A stretch of DNA of 64,000 nt from Halorubrum sp. F4 (GTDB lineage Archaea; Halobacteriota; Halobacteria; Halobacteriales; Haloferacaceae), in contig NZ_JAPDFS010000002.1 in the NCBI RefSeq assembly GCF_027257195.1, forward strand, positions 88,398 to 152,397. The letters are read 5' to 3'. The number at the start of each line of letters is the position of its first letter. Position 1 is the stretch's first letter. Both the position numbers and the translations under genes were made by a program. The notes under the pieces were generated by a model. That model searched no databases. It was not told the origin of the DNA and was given only the letters and a program-made list of their open reading frames with translations. Below, in pieces: positions 25,526 through 35,030 of this stretch.

Positions 25526-26689
25526 ATGGACGATCGGACGCGCGAGTACCTCCGGGGTCGATTCGGCGACTACTATCGAGGGGTCTCCCTGTCGCCACCG
25601 CCGGACGCCCACCTCCGCGAGTGGGGACACATCCCGTGGACGCCCGGCGCGGGCACGACCATGGTCCGACACCGATCGATGTACGACTTGGGCGACCTCG
25701 ACACGTTCTTCGCGGACAACGCCCCGCGGCACGCGTACTTCTCCGCCGCGCGATACGACGATCCGGGCGCGTCGACCATGTCGAAGAAGGGGTGGCGCTC
25801 CGCGGACCTCGTCTTCGACCTCGACGCCGATCACCTCCCCGGCGTCGACCCCGAGTCCGCGAGCTACCGGGAGATGCTCGAGAGCTGTAAGGACGCCCTC
25901 CTTCGACTGCTCGATTTCCTCGAGAACGACTTCGCGTTCGAGGACCTCACGGTCGTCTTCTCCGGAGGTCGCGGCTACCACGTCCACGTCCGCGACGAGT
26001 CGATCCGCGAGTTGGACGGCGAGGCTCGCCGGGAGGTCGTCGACTACGTCCGCGCGATCGACCTCGACGTCGACGGGCTGATCCGAACCGTCTCCGACCG
26101 CGGAACGACGAAACGGGTGCTCCGCACCGAGGGCGGGTGGGGCGCGCGCGTCCACGACGCGCTCGTCGAGTACGCCGACGACCTCCGGGAGATGGACGAC
26201 GCGGACGCCCGCGAGCGGCTCATGGAGCTCGACGGGATCGGCGAGGGCCGCGCGAAGACGATCCAGGGGGCGTTCGATCGGAATCCCGACGCGATCCGTG
26301 AGGGTAACGTCGAGGCCGGCGGCCCGGGGGTGCGCCGGCTCGTCTCCGCGCTCGCCGCCCGGGTTGCCGCGACCGACGCCGCCCCGATCGACGAACCGGT
26401 GACGACCGACACGCGCCGGCTCATTCGGCTTCCCGGAACCCTTCACGGCGGGTCGGGGCTCGTCGTCACGCCGATCGACCGCGACGCGATCGACGAGTTC
26501 GACCCGCTTCGGGACGCGGTCCCCGAACGGTTCGTCGGCCGGGACATCCGGATCGAGGCCGACGCCGACGCGACGGTAGAATTAAACGGTAAGAGGCTTA
26601 CAATCCAAGCCGGCGAGAACACCGTACCCGAGTTCGCGGGCGTCTTCCTGATGACCCGCGGCGAGGCACGGAAGGCCCCCGAACGATGA
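25526..26689 (+). CDS. priS: DNA primase small subunit PriS
   Basis: 387 residues. It has the catalytic Asp pair in LVFDLDADHL (D98, D100), the zinc-knuckle-free short start common in haloarchaea, and VVFSGGRGYHVHVR with the conserved Ser/Arg/His nucleotide-binding block. RLIRLPGTLHGGSGL near residue 300 is another PriS hallmark. It makes RNA primers with PriL. Its stop overlaps the ATG of the GINS gene by four bases (ATGA), so the two are translationally coupled, matching the known link of primase and GINS in archaea. Confidence 0.96.
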   Translation: MDDRTREYLRGRFGDYYRGVSLSPPPDAHLREWGHIPWTPGAGTTMVRHRSMYDLGDLDTFFADNAPRHAYFSAARYDDPGASTMSKKGWRSADLVFDLDADHLPGVDPESASYREMLESCKDALLRLLDFLENDFAFEDLTVVFSGGRGYHVHVRDESIRELDGEARREVVDYVRAIDLDVDGLIRTVSDRGTTKRVLRTEGGWGARVHDALVEYADDLREMDDADARERLMELDGIGEGRAKTIQGAFDRNPDAIREGNVEAGGPGVRRLVSALAARVAATDAAPIDEPVTTDTRRLIRLPGTLHGGSGLVVTPIDRDAIDEFDPLRDAVPERFVGRDIRIEADADATVELNGKRLTIQAGENTVPEFAGVFLMTRGEARKAPER

Positions 26690-27780
26690 ACCTGGACGAA
26701 CTGCGCTCGGTACAGGCGAAGGAACGCCGCAAGGACAGCCTCCAGCACCTGCGGGACGCCTTCTACGACGACGTGGCGGGATACGTGTCCGACCTGCGCG
26801 CCGCGCGCGACAGACGCGCCAACCAGGTCGACAACCCCTTCTCGGACGACGACGTTCGGCGGATGTCCGACGAGCTCGAGACGGCCGAGGAGGTCGCGGA
26901 GGCGCTCTACGAGCGCCGCGTCGGCAAGGTCGTCAAGCTCGCGTCGTTCGCGGCGGCGGACATGTCCGTCGAGACGGAGGGGATGACCACCCAGGAGCGC
27001 GCGCTCTTCGACGACCTCGTCGCGCGGATCCGCGCCAACAAGTCCGAGGTCCTCGCGACGCTGGCCGGCGAGGTGCCGCCCGCGGGAGACGGCGAGATCC
27101 CTCCGAACCCCCCGAACGAGGACGGACCGACGGGTCACTCGACCGCAAGCGACGCCGGCGGATCACCGGCGGAGGAAGCGGACTCGCGCCCCGAATCGGA
27201 GACCCCGTCCGCCTCCGACGTCCCGCCCGCCTCCGGCGAATCGGAGACGGATGTCCACGTCTCACGGGCGGCCGAGGTCGACGCCGCCCCCTCGCGGGAC
27301 GCCGAAGAAGACGTACCGCCGGAATCCGCCCCCGATCCGGACGTGCTCGCGGGAGCGATGGGGGGTGGCTCCACGGAGCCGTCCGACGACGGATCGTCCT
27401 CCGATCGGATCGAGCCGACCGACGCGAACGCGTCCACGAGCGACGCCGAACCCGGTACCGCGAGCACCGACGGCGGCCCGACGCCGGTGGACCCGGATCC
27501 CGCACCTCCCGGCGCGCCGGGGGTGGACGGTTCGAACGACGACCGCTCGAAGTCGGTCGCGACCGGGTCGGACCCGTCCGGATCCGATGGATCGCCGGCG
27601 ACGGCACAAACCGACACGCCGACGATCGACCGCGAGACCGTCCGTATCACCCGCGACGTCGGCGAGATATTCGGCGTCGACGAGCGCGAGTACGACCTCG
27701 CGAGCGAGGACGTCGTCACGCTCCCCGCCGCGAACGCGGACCCGCTCGTCCAACGGGACGCCGCGGAGCGTATCGACTGA
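26686..27780 (+). CDS. GINS complex subunit Gins51, with long disordered linker
   Basis: 364 residues. Residues 1 to about 128 are the helical GINS A domain (MNLDELRSVQAKERRKDSL; YERRVGKVVKLASFAA). Residues about 318-364 are the small B domain (VRITRDVGEIFGVDEREYDL). Between them is a ~190-residue Ser/Pro/Asp/Gly linker. In archaeal Gins51 the B domain is C-terminal, as here. GINS joins MCM to GAN/RecJ in the replicative helicase and touches primase. The length is about twice that of non-halophilic homologues because of the linker. Confidence 0.9.
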   Translation: MNLDELRSVQAKERRKDSLQHLRDAFYDDVAGYVSDLRAARDRRANQVDNPFSDDDVRRMSDELETAEEVAEALYERRVGKVVKLASFAAADMSVETEGMTTQERALFDDLVARIRANKSEVLATLAGEVPPAGDGEIPPNPPNEDGPTGHSTASDAGGSPAEEADSRPESETPSASDVPPASGESETDVHVSRAAEVDAAPSRDAEEDVPPESAPDPDVLAGAMGGGSTEPSDDGSSSDRIEPTDANASTSDAEPGTASTDGGPTPVDPDPAPPGAPGVDGSNDDRSKSVATGSDPSGSDGSPATAQTDTPTIDRETVRITRDVGEIFGVDEREYDLASEDVVTLPAANADPLVQRDAAERID

Positions 27781-27864
27781 GCTCGGGGCGTCGCCGTGTC
27801 GACACCACACCGATCCCCCGGACACCACGTCGACTTTTACGCTGCCATCGGATAGCGTTCGACC

Positions 27865-28503
27865 ATGGACGACGATCGAGCGACGGACGAACCGATCGGG
27901 GACGGATCCCCGACCGCCGCCCGCGTCCTCGGCGCGGTCGCGACGCTCGCCGCGCTCGGCGGGATCCTCCTCGCGATACGCCTCGATCCGACGTTCTCGT
28001 GGACGACCGACGCGCTCTCCGATCTGGGCGTTCGCGGCCGGAGCGCCCCGGCGTTCAACGGCGGACTGGTCCTCGGCGGGCTCGCGGGGCTCGGCTACGC
28101 CGCCGGGCTGTGGGGACGCGGACACGCGGACATGCCCGTTCGGCTCCGAGCGATCGTCTTCGCGCTCGCGATGGTCTCGATGGCCGGCATCGGCGTCTTC
28201 GACCTCACGCGGCCGCTCCACGGCCCGGCGGCGGTCGGCTTCTACCTCCTGGTCACGGTCGTCTTCGGGATCGACGGGACCGTTCGTCGGAACGTCACGA
28301 CCGGCCGGATCGCGCTCGCGTTCGTCCCCGTTCACGTGGCCGTCTGGGCCTCGTTCCTCGCGGGATTCTTGCCGGTGACGGGGCTCGCGCTGCCGGAGCT
28401 CCCGGGCGCGCTCATGCTCGCCGCGTGGGTGTGGCTCGTCGGCCCGCTGCCGGTGATCCGGGCAGGGTCGGTCGACTCCGAGTCCGCGACCGACGAACAC
28501 TAA
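27865..28503 (+). CDS. DUF998-family membrane protein
   Basis: 212 residues with about six hydrophobic segments: ARVLGAVATLAALGGILLAI, FNGGLVLGGLAGLGYAAGLW, AIVFALAMVSMAGIGVF, AVGFYLLVTVVFGIDG, LAFVPVHVAVWASFLAGFLP and a final ALMLAAWVWLVGPLPVI. The TDALSDLGVRG motif after the first segment is the DUF998 signature. It sits 84 bp after gins51 on the same strand and 23 bp before the beta-CASP gene. Function of the family unknown. Confidence 0.88.
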   Translation: MDDDRATDEPIGDGSPTAARVLGAVATLAALGGILLAIRLDPTFSWTTDALSDLGVRGRSAPAFNGGLVLGGLAGLGYAAGLWGRGHADMPVRLRAIVFALAMVSMAGIGVFDLTRPLHGPAAVGFYLLVTVVFGIDGTVRRNVTTGRIALAFVPVHVAVWASFLAGFLPVTGLALPELPGALMLAAWVWLVGPLPVIRAGSVDSESATDEH

Positions 28504-28526
28504 CCCGGTCGCGGGCTACGGGTGCC

Positions 28527-29777
28527 ATGGAGATCGAGTTCCTCGGCGGGGCCCGCGAAGTCGGCCGGAGCGCGGTCCTCGTCGACGGCTCGCTGCTTCT
28601 CGACTACGGCATCCTGACCGCCGACCCGCCGCAGTACCCGATCCGCGATCCCGAACCCGACGCGGTCGTGGTCTCACACGGGCACCTCGACCACGTCGGC
28701 GCGGTCCCGGCACTGTTGAAGGGGTCTCGTCGACCGGCGATCCACTGGACGCCGCCGACCGCGGACCTCGCGCGAATCCTCGCACGCGACACGCTGAAGC
28801 TCCACGGGAACGGCCCGCTCTGCCCCTTCGGCGAGGAACACGTCGCCCGGATCGGCGAGGTGGAGGAGCGGCACGGCTACGGTGACCTTTTCCCCGTCGC
28901 CGGCGGGATCGACGGCGGGGGGTACGAGGTGACGCTTCTTTCGGCCGGGCACATCCCCGGCTCCGCACACGTGCTCGTCGACGACGGCGACACTCGACTG
29001 CTCTACACCGGCGACTTCCACACGGACGACCAGCGGCTGGTGGCGGGCACCACGGCGCGGCCGGACGCCGACGTCGTGATCTGTGAATCGACCTACGCGG
29101 ACGTGACCCACGAGGACCGCGCCGCGGTCGAGGAGGAGTGGGCCGAGCGCGTGCGGACGACGATCTGGGAGGGCGGCACCGTCGTCGCGCCCGCGTTCGC
29201 GATCGGGCGGACGCAGGAGCTGCTGCTCGTCGCCCATGCCAACGAACTCACCCCCTACGTCGACGGGATGGGCAAGGAGGTCACCCGCCTGCTCCAACGG
29301 CATCCCGCGTTCCTCCGCGATCCCGAGGCGCTCCGGCGCGCGACGGGGGCCGCGCGGTTCGTGACGGGGCGGGACGGCCAACGCGAGCGGATCGCCGCCG
29401 ACAACGCCCTGATCGTCACCACCTCGGGGATGCTCGCCGGCGGGCCGGTCCACTCGTACCTCCCGGAGATCCGGACGAACCCGACGAACGCGGTAACGCT
29501 GACGGGCTACCAGGTCGAAGGGACGCCCGGCCGGGAGCTTCAGGAGTACGGTCGAATGGAGATGAACGGCCGGGTCCGACCCGTCAGCGCACGGGTGACC
29601 TCACACGACTTCTCCGCGCATGCGGACCGCGGCGGGCTGGAGTCGTTCCTCGACGACTACCGCGACGCGCGGGTGCTGGTGACCCACGGAGACCGGTGTG
29701 TGGCGTTCGCAGATGACCTGCGAGAGGACGGGGTGGACGCGAGCGCGCCGGAGTTGGGGCAGCGGGTGGACGTATAG
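28527..29777 (+). CDS. Beta-CASP metallo-beta-lactamase-fold ribonuclease
   Basis: 416 residues from the ATG at 28527; the frame is open far upstream but overlaps the DUF998 gene there. Motifs: EFLGGAREVGRSA, the zinc signature SHGHLDHVG, SAGHIPGSAHV, LYTGDFHTDD, VCESTYADV-type motif 4, and beta-CASP motifs in VVAPAFAIGRTQE and TTSGMLAGGPVHSYL with SAHADRGGLESFL near the end. It lacks the N-terminal KH domains of archaeal CPSF1-type enzymes. Likely role: RNA processing or 5'-3' decay (RNase J or CPSF family). Confidence 0.92.
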   Translation: MEIEFLGGAREVGRSAVLVDGSLLLDYGILTADPPQYPIRDPEPDAVVVSHGHLDHVGAVPALLKGSRRPAIHWTPPTADLARILARDTLKLHGNGPLCPFGEEHVARIGEVEERHGYGDLFPVAGGIDGGGYEVTLLSAGHIPGSAHVLVDDGDTRLLYTGDFHTDDQRLVAGTTARPDADVVICESTYADVTHEDRAAVEEEWAERVRTTIWEGGTVVAPAFAIGRTQELLLVAHANELTPYVDGMGKEVTRLLQRHPAFLRDPEALRRATGAARFVTGRDGQRERIAADNALIVTTSGMLAGGPVHSYLPEIRTNPTNAVTLTGYQVEGTPGRELQEYGRMEMNGRVRPVSARVTSHDFSAHADRGGLESFLDDYRDARVLVTHGDRCVAFADDLREDGVDASAPELGQRVDV

Positions 29778-29824
29778 ATGAAACTGGCTCGATGGGAGTG
29801 AGTACGTACGCTCCGATCTCGTCG

Positions 29825-30550
29825 TTAGTTCGTGGAGAAGTTGGGGGCGCGTTTCTCGATCCCGTACTCCGGAATCCGAACGATCCGGGTCTTCCCCGAG
29901 ACGTTACCTCCTTTCCGTACCTGTTTGCCTGAGGCCTGAACGGTGGTATTGTAGGTCCCCTGATTCGTTTTCACTTCGACGCTGAGCGGGAAGTACCGTG
30001 CCGGACCGTGAATCTTGGCGTTTCCGCTCCCGTTACCGACGAATTCGATCTCGAGTTGCTCGGCCGGCGAGAGACACGTCACGGTGTGGGTTCGATCCAG
30101 CGAGACGCTCGTCCCCCCACCGCTTCCGTCCGCCTCGAACAGGAGTTCGACGTCCGCCCCGGTGGAACAGGTCAGAGTGACGAACACCGAGCTCGCGTTC
30201 CCCTTCTCGAGTTCATCAGGTGTGTTCGCCGACTCGATCGACGCGTCGGTGTTCCCGGAGTTCACGATCGACACGTCGACGTCGAACTCGTCGAGGTCGT
30301 TGCCGAACTGGTTTCGATACTCGACGACCGCCGTGGATTCCCCGCTGTCGGTCTCGTTGGCGGTCGATTCGTATCCGAGATACGCGTCCCCGTCGTTCGT
30401 CACGTTGACCGCGAGCCCGCGGTCGGCTTCCATCGCCGAGAAGCCCGCGGTCCCGAACACCAGCCCGACCGCCGCCGTGAACGCGAGCACGATGCTCAGG
30501 GTACGGAGGGCGCTCACGCGGGCCGGCGGCGTTCGGGTGCTGGTGCTCAT
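29825..30550 (-). CDS. Exported DUF1102-like surface protein
   Basis: 241 residues. Arg-rich start, then a hydrophobic signal segment (LRTLSIVLAFTAAVGLVFGTAGF). The SAMEADRGLAVNVTNDGDAYLGY block is the typical beginning of haloarchaeal DUF1102 proteins. Several NxT/S glycosylation sequons (NVT, NET, NAS, NGS, NTT, NVS) and beta-strand content fit a cell-surface protein. It follows the DUF7344-TM gene by 6 bp on the minus strand, so the two form an operon. Confidence 0.8.
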   Translation of the reverse strand: MSTSTRTPPARVSALRTLSIVLAFTAAVGLVFGTAGFSAMEADRGLAVNVTNDGDAYLGYESTANETDSGESTAVVEYRNQFGNDLDEFDVDVSIVNSGNTDASIESANTPDELEKGNASSVFVTLTCSTGADVELLFEADGSGGGTSVSLDRTHTVTCLSPAEQLEIEFVGNGSGNAKIHGPARYFPLSVEVKTNQGTYNTTVQASGKQVRKGGNVSGKTRIVRIPEYGIEKRAPNFSTN

Positions 30551-30556
30551 TCGTGT

Positions 30557-31141
30557 TCACTCGATCTTGCGGACTTCGGGCGGCTTCTCCGTGTTGCCCA
30601 GGCGGGCGCGTCGGCCGACGACGTGGTGGACCACCGCCGAGACGCCGAAGGTCGTCGCGATGAACACCCCGACGTCGAGCGGGGTGAACACGCCGAATCC
30701 CGGGGTGTTCGTCGCGACCGCGAGCAGCAGCGAGACGGCGACGCCCGCGAGCCCGACGTAGTAGAGGCTCCACGGGATCTCCCTGCTCCCTAAGGCCTCG
30801 ATGTAGATGTCGAGGTTCTCGAGTGCCGGCGTGGGCCTGACGCGGTTCTCCTCGTCGACCTCGACGATGTCCTTCTCCTCGAGTTTCGGGAGGTGGGTGC
30901 GCTGGAGCGTGCTGTAGACGTTCCGACGGTCCTCGTACTCCACCTCTCCGGGTTCGACGTCGAGCTCCCACGCGGTGACGTGTGTGGAGAGCTCCGAGAC
31001 GTCGAGCGGCTCCTCCGTGCGCTTGAGCGCGTGGATGACGAAGCGCCTGCGGCGGTTCGAGAGCACGTCGAAGATCTCGTCCTCCGTCAGCCCTCCCCCG
31101 TTCGAGTTCGATTCGTCCGCTGTGGCGATGGCAGATAGCAT
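30557..31141 (-). CDS. DUF7344 winged-helix protein with two membrane segments
   Basis: 194 residues. EDEIFDVLSNRRRRFVIHALK begins the DUF7344 domain, followed by YSTLQRTHLPKLEEKDIVEV as recognition helix and wing. Two hydrophobic segments (LYYVGLAGVAVSLLLAVATN; GVFIATTFGVSAVVHHVVG) near the C-terminus tether it to the membrane. It heads a two-gene operon with the DUF1102 protein, and two more DUF1102 genes lie divergent on the other side. Inference: membrane-bound regulator of this surface-protein cluster. Confidence 0.87.
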   Translation of the reverse strand: MLSAIATADESNSNGGGLTEDEIFDVLSNRRRRFVIHALKRTEEPLDVSELSTHVTAWELDVEPGEVEYEDRRNVYSTLQRTHLPKLEEKDIVEVDEENRVRPTPALENLDIYIEALGSREIPWSLYYVGLAGVAVSLLLAVATNTPGFGVFTPLDVGVFIATTFGVSAVVHHVVGRRARLGNTEKPPEVRKIE

Positions 31142-31594
31142 TCGTTAGGGACCCTCCCAGCCGGCGATCGGTTCTCCCCCGTGTGATGCCGGCACGTTTC
31201 GCTTGTTGTGTGTGACGGGATGGCGTATAAAGTGGTTGGATAATTAAACTGTTAATGTATGAAAGCTTAGAACATATGGCGTTCCTCGTTGGCGGTATCG
31301 CGAGATTCGTCCACGTATAGGATACACATACCGATCTTCAGGATCCCTCTGACCGGATCGCTGATCGTCGCCTGAGAAGCGCTCTACCCGATGCCTAACG
31401 CTTCAGGCTCGGATCGATGGCGACGACGAGGCGTGCTCACGACGCAACGAGGCGACCCCGGAGATCCAACGAGCCGACCCCGTGAACATGTCGAGGATCT
31501 CATAACGAAGTACCACCCTCCCCATGGCCTATCCGAGCACTCCCGGCCCGGACGTCCGGGCTGTGAGGGTGCGTGAACACAGGTGAGATACGAC
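31142..31594. other. Divergent intergenic region of the surface-protein cluster
   Basis: 453 bp. AT-rich DNA at about 31225-31275 is the likely promoter for the minus-strand regulator. A purine-rich aggtga at 31581-31586 precedes the ATG at 31595 with Shine-Dalgarno spacing. The open frame at 31391-31576 is Arg/Pro-rich and not called. Confidence 0.5.
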
Positions 31595-32350
31595 ATGGAA
31601 CGTCGCAAATTCGTCGTCGGACTAGGTGCATTGGCTTCAGGAAGCGCAGCTGCGATGGGGACTGGTGCGTTCACGGCGGCAGAACTTGACGATCGGACAG
31701 CAAATATCGAAGTTGTCAATGATAGCGCCGGCCTGATCGGCCTCGAGTCTGGCAGTACTGAACTCGTTACCGATTCCGGTGGGAGTGGCGGGAACGAGCT
31801 GATGATCGACTTCAATCCGAGTGGTGGCGGAAACGGCGTCAACCCAGACTCGACGTACCAAGTCGGTGGACTCGGTGAATTCGATTCGGGTAACATTTTT
31901 GATGTCCCCGGCGTCCCGACTGCGGATCCGTCCGCTGGTGAGATCGCCATCGATACGGACACCAGCATCGAATCCAATCACGCGTTCAAGGTGATGAATC
32001 AGACAAACAGTACGAAACAGATCGAAGTCACCTACACCCCGAATGAAAACTTCCCGTCTGGTGCTCGACTCTATCTGGTTGCATACTACGAAGAAGGAGA
32101 CGACGACGGTAATTCCTCGCAAGAAGAAGGACTCGTGGTCGGGGACGTAACAGACGGTGACAATCCGAAAGCAGCTAGCATCATATTCGCAGACCAGCAG
32201 TACTCTGACCCTGTCGGATCGGGGGACGAATTCTACGTCACAATTATCGTTGATGTAGATGAAGTCGAGTCAGGGACTGATCTCGGTGGCTCCCTTACCG
32301 TCCGTGCTGGGAGTCACGACGAGTTCACCAACGCCGACGCTCAGACGTAA
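31595..32350 (+). CDS. SipW-type exported DUF1102 protein, copy 1
   Basis: 251 residues from ATG 31595, chosen because aggtga lies 8 bases upstream; a GTG at 31583 is the alternative. The leader MERRKFVVGLGALASGSAAA ends in GTGAFTAAELDDRTANIEVV, the pattern of SipW-dependent or Tat-like haloarchaeal leaders. The body is beta-rich and acidic with NQTNSTKQIEVTYTP. Base composition is clearly lower in GC than the core genes. The family resembles camelysin/TasA-like fibre proteins (inference); no dedicated signal peptidase gene is in the window. Confidence 0.82.
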   Translation: MERRKFVVGLGALASGSAAAMGTGAFTAAELDDRTANIEVVNDSAGLIGLESGSTELVTDSGGSGGNELMIDFNPSGGGNGVNPDSTYQVGGLGEFDSGNIFDVPGVPTADPSAGEIAIDTDTSIESNHAFKVMNQTNSTKQIEVTYTPNENFPSGARLYLVAYYEEGDDDGNSSQEEGLVVGDVTDGDNPKAASIIFADQQYSDPVGSGDEFYVTIIVDVDEVESGTDLGGSLTVRAGSHDEFTNADAQT

Positions 32351-32371
32351 CTTCAGCACAGGGATTCAACC

Positions 32372-33022
32372 ATGAACAGACGTGATGTCGTAGTCGGGCT
32401 GGGAGCGCTGGTCGGTACGGGAGCGTTCGCTTCCGGAACCGGTGCGTTCAGCGCTGCGGAGGTCTCCCGGCAGGTGACGATCGATGTCGTTGACGACAGT
32501 GACGGGTTGATCGGGTTAGTCGCAAACGAAGCGATCGCGGGTGTTCGGATGGCATCAGGTGGCAAACTGACGGTTTCGGTTGGTGACGACGATCCCGGCG
32601 TGAACGTTAATTCTGTCTATCAATTCGGAGCGTTCGTCAGTGACGACGGTGTAGAGGGTATCACGGGAGATACGTTTTCCGTGGTCACGGATGGCGATCC
32701 TTCAGATATGAGTGATGGTCAGAATTCTCTCGAATCCGCGGTCGCCGTAGTGAACCAGTCAGTGGAAGATCTCTCAGTCACGATCGACTTCGAACTGAAC
32801 GATGACATCGATGGCAAAACCGAGTACGCTTTCGAGCTACAGTCTTCTCAGGATGGAAGCGGTAGCCGAGAGGGTCTCGCAAAAAGTCCGATAACCGGTC
32901 AGCTCTCCGCAGAACTGGCTACTGGTGAATCGATCGGACTTTCGTTCATCATTAACGCGCTAGAAGGCACGACGGCAGACGAGATCTCGGGGAGCCTGAG
33001 TATCTCCGCGACCGCCGTCTAA
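32372..33022 (+). CDS. SipW-type exported DUF1102 protein, copy 2
   Basis: 216 residues, 21 bp after copy 1. Leader MNRRDVVVGLGALVGTGAFA, then SGTGAFSAAEVSRQVTIDVV and DDSDGLIGLVANE, closely parallel to copy 1 in the first 60 residues and divergent after that. It is acidic and beta-rich and ends in SGSLSISATAV. A tandem duplicate or paralogous pair forming one operon. Likely a second subunit of the same surface structure. Confidence 0.82.
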   Translation: MNRRDVVVGLGALVGTGAFASGTGAFSAAEVSRQVTIDVVDDSDGLIGLVANEAIAGVRMASGGKLTVSVGDDDPGVNVNSVYQFGAFVSDDGVEGITGDTFSVVTDGDPSDMSDGQNSLESAVAVVNQSVEDLSVTIDFELNDDIDGKTEYAFELQSSQDGSGSREGLAKSPITGQLSAELATGESIGLSFIINALEGTTADEISGSLSISATAV

Positions 33023-33311
33023 CAAACGCGTTTTATTTTAGGCCAGAGGAAAACCACCTTTAGGATTTCACTTGTTCTTAGAGGCGTCAGTAGTCACCAG
33101 AATCCCGACCTCAAGACGGGTCGATAACCTCAATAAATACGGTCACGGTACCGTCGACCGTTTTTACCACTAATTATAATTTAGGAAATGAAAGTTGATT
33201 GATATTCTATGGATCACGAGAGTTCATTAGTTACGAACCATCGAGAGGATTCCTCATTGTGCCATCGAGGACCCATTACTTTGGTACCCATAGCTCGTTC
33301 CTTTTCTCGCA

Positions 33312-35030
33312 ATGTCGCTCCGTGGCTCGACGACGCTACTGGTCCTCGTTATTCTCGGAACGATCACCCTCATCCTCTCTACCGGCGCGGTCGTCCTCGA
33401 CGGCCCCACGGACCCCATCACCGACGAGGTCGCCCTCCAGCCCGGCGACAACCCGTACACCTACCTCGACGAGGAGGGCGAACTGGTGGTCGACGTCAGC
33501 GAGGACAACCCGAACCTCGACGCCGGCGGCGTCAACCCGGACGCGTTCGCCGCCGAGGACGCCCTGTTCTACGTCGTCTACGACGCCAACGCGACCGCCG
33601 AGGTGTGGATCGAACACGACTCGAAGGCGGTGACGTTCGTCGCGAGGGGCGAGCCGATCGAGAGCGGGGAGAATCCCCTCCTGTTGACCCCCGAGGACGA
33701 GGCCGTCCCGGTCGGCGTCGAGGTCGACACCCGGATCGTCGACGTCGTCCCCGGCGACCGCGTCCTCGACGGGATCACGGTCCACGCGCGACCCGCCGAG
33801 CCGGAGGCGATAACCCGGAGCGGCGGTGGTGCGGGGACCGATGAGGACGACGGAGGGGAAGACGGCGACGACGACGATGACGATTCTTCCGGACCGACCG
33901 TCACCGTCGCCTCGCCCGAGCCGACCGCCCGCCAGGTCGAGGTCTACTCGGTCGCCGTGAACGACGACACCGAGGTCGACCTCGCGGACCTCCGGGTCGG
34001 CGACCCGTCGATCCGGCTCGACGGGCTGTCGTTCGTCCGGGAGGAGCCGGGCGACGTCGAGTTCTCGGTCGAGGGAAGCACGGACGCGCCGGCGGGGGTC
34101 GACCCCGTCGACCGGTCGGGCGTCGACCCGCTCGGCTACTACGCGGTCGCCTTCGCGGAGCCCGACCAGCCGATCGAGTCGGCGACCGCGGAGGTGGTCG
34201 TCGAGCGCGACCGGCTCGACGAGGCCGGCGTCGACCCCGCGAACCTCGCCGCCTACCACGAGACCGGGGACGGCGACGACTGGAACGCGACGGATCTTCG
34301 CGTGACCGCCGAAACCGAGGAGACGGTGCGGCTCGCGATCGAGTCGGACGGCTTCTCCGCGTTCGCGCTCGGCGTCCGCCGTCCGGCGCTCGACCCGGTC
34401 GACGCGGAGATCGCGTCCGAGTCGATCGCCCCCGGCGAATCCGTGCGTCTCGACGTGACCCTCTCGAACGTCGGCCCGGCCCCCGCCGAGGACGCGCGGG
34501 TCTCGGTCCGGGCGGTCGACGCGACCGACGACGACGCGGCCGACGCCGACGATCCCGACCCCGCGGCCGCCGAGCGCCTCTCCGTGGACGCCGAGCCGAA
34601 CGGGACCGTCACGCGGACGCTGACCGTCGAACTCGACGATCCCGGCGAGTACGACCTCGTCGTCGACGGCGACCGGGTGACCGACCCCGGGGCCGTCGCG
34701 TCGCTCGCGGTTCGGGAACCCGAGCCGGAGCCGACCGATCCGGACTCCGATGACGGGGAAGGAGCGGGAGCCGGGATGGACGCGGAGCCCGGATCGGGAA
34801 CGGACTCCGGGTCGGCGCCGACCCCCGGCACCGGTCCCGACACGGGGGACGAACCCGGAGACGGCGATACCGAGGAGTCGGTGTCCGGCGACGGCGCGGG
34901 CGACGACGCGGAGACCCCGGTCGAGTCGGTGGAACCGAACGGGTTCGAACCCGAGGACTTCGCCGGCCTCGCGGTGCTCGTGACGATCGTGCTCGCCACG
35001 CTGTTCCTGGTTCGGCGCGCCCCGAAGTGA
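33312..35030 (+). CDS. Large surface protein with N-terminal signal and C-terminal membrane anchor
   Basis: 572 residues. Signal-like start LRGSTTLLVLVILGTITLIL, followed by a DUF1102-type block (LQPGDNPYTYLDEEGELVVD; PNLDAGGVNPDAF). Then come an Asp/Gly-rich spacer, a PGF-pre-PGF-like segment (PGDVEFSVEGS; IESATAEVVVERDRL) and a CARDB-like domain (PGESVRLDVTLSNVGPAPA). A long acidic Gly/Asp/Thr stalk ends in FAGLAVLVTIVLATLFLVRR. It is probably held in the membrane with the body outside, and its place after the two SipW-type genes suggests an anchor for them. GC is high, unlike those two. Confidence 0.82.
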   Translation: MSLRGSTTLLVLVILGTITLILSTGAVVLDGPTDPITDEVALQPGDNPYTYLDEEGELVVDVSEDNPNLDAGGVNPDAFAAEDALFYVVYDANATAEVWIEHDSKAVTFVARGEPIESGENPLLLTPEDEAVPVGVEVDTRIVDVVPGDRVLDGITVHARPAEPEAITRSGGGAGTDEDDGGEDGDDDDDDSSGPTVTVASPEPTARQVEVYSVAVNDDTEVDLADLRVGDPSIRLDGLSFVREEPGDVEFSVEGSTDAPAGVDPVDRSGVDPLGYYAVAFAEPDQPIESATAEVVVERDRLDEAGVDPANLAAYHETGDGDDWNATDLRVTAETEETVRLAIESDGFSAFALGVRRPALDPVDAEIASESIAPGESVRLDVTLSNVGPAPAEDARVSVRAVDATDDDAADADDPDPAAAERLSVDAEPNGTVTRTLTVELDDPGEYDLVVDGDRVTDPGAVASLAVREPEPEPTDPDSDDGEGAGAGMDAEPGSGTDSGSAPTPGTGPDTGDEPGDGDTEESVSGDGAGDDAETPVESVEPNGFEPEDFAGLAVLVTIVLATLFLVRRAPK

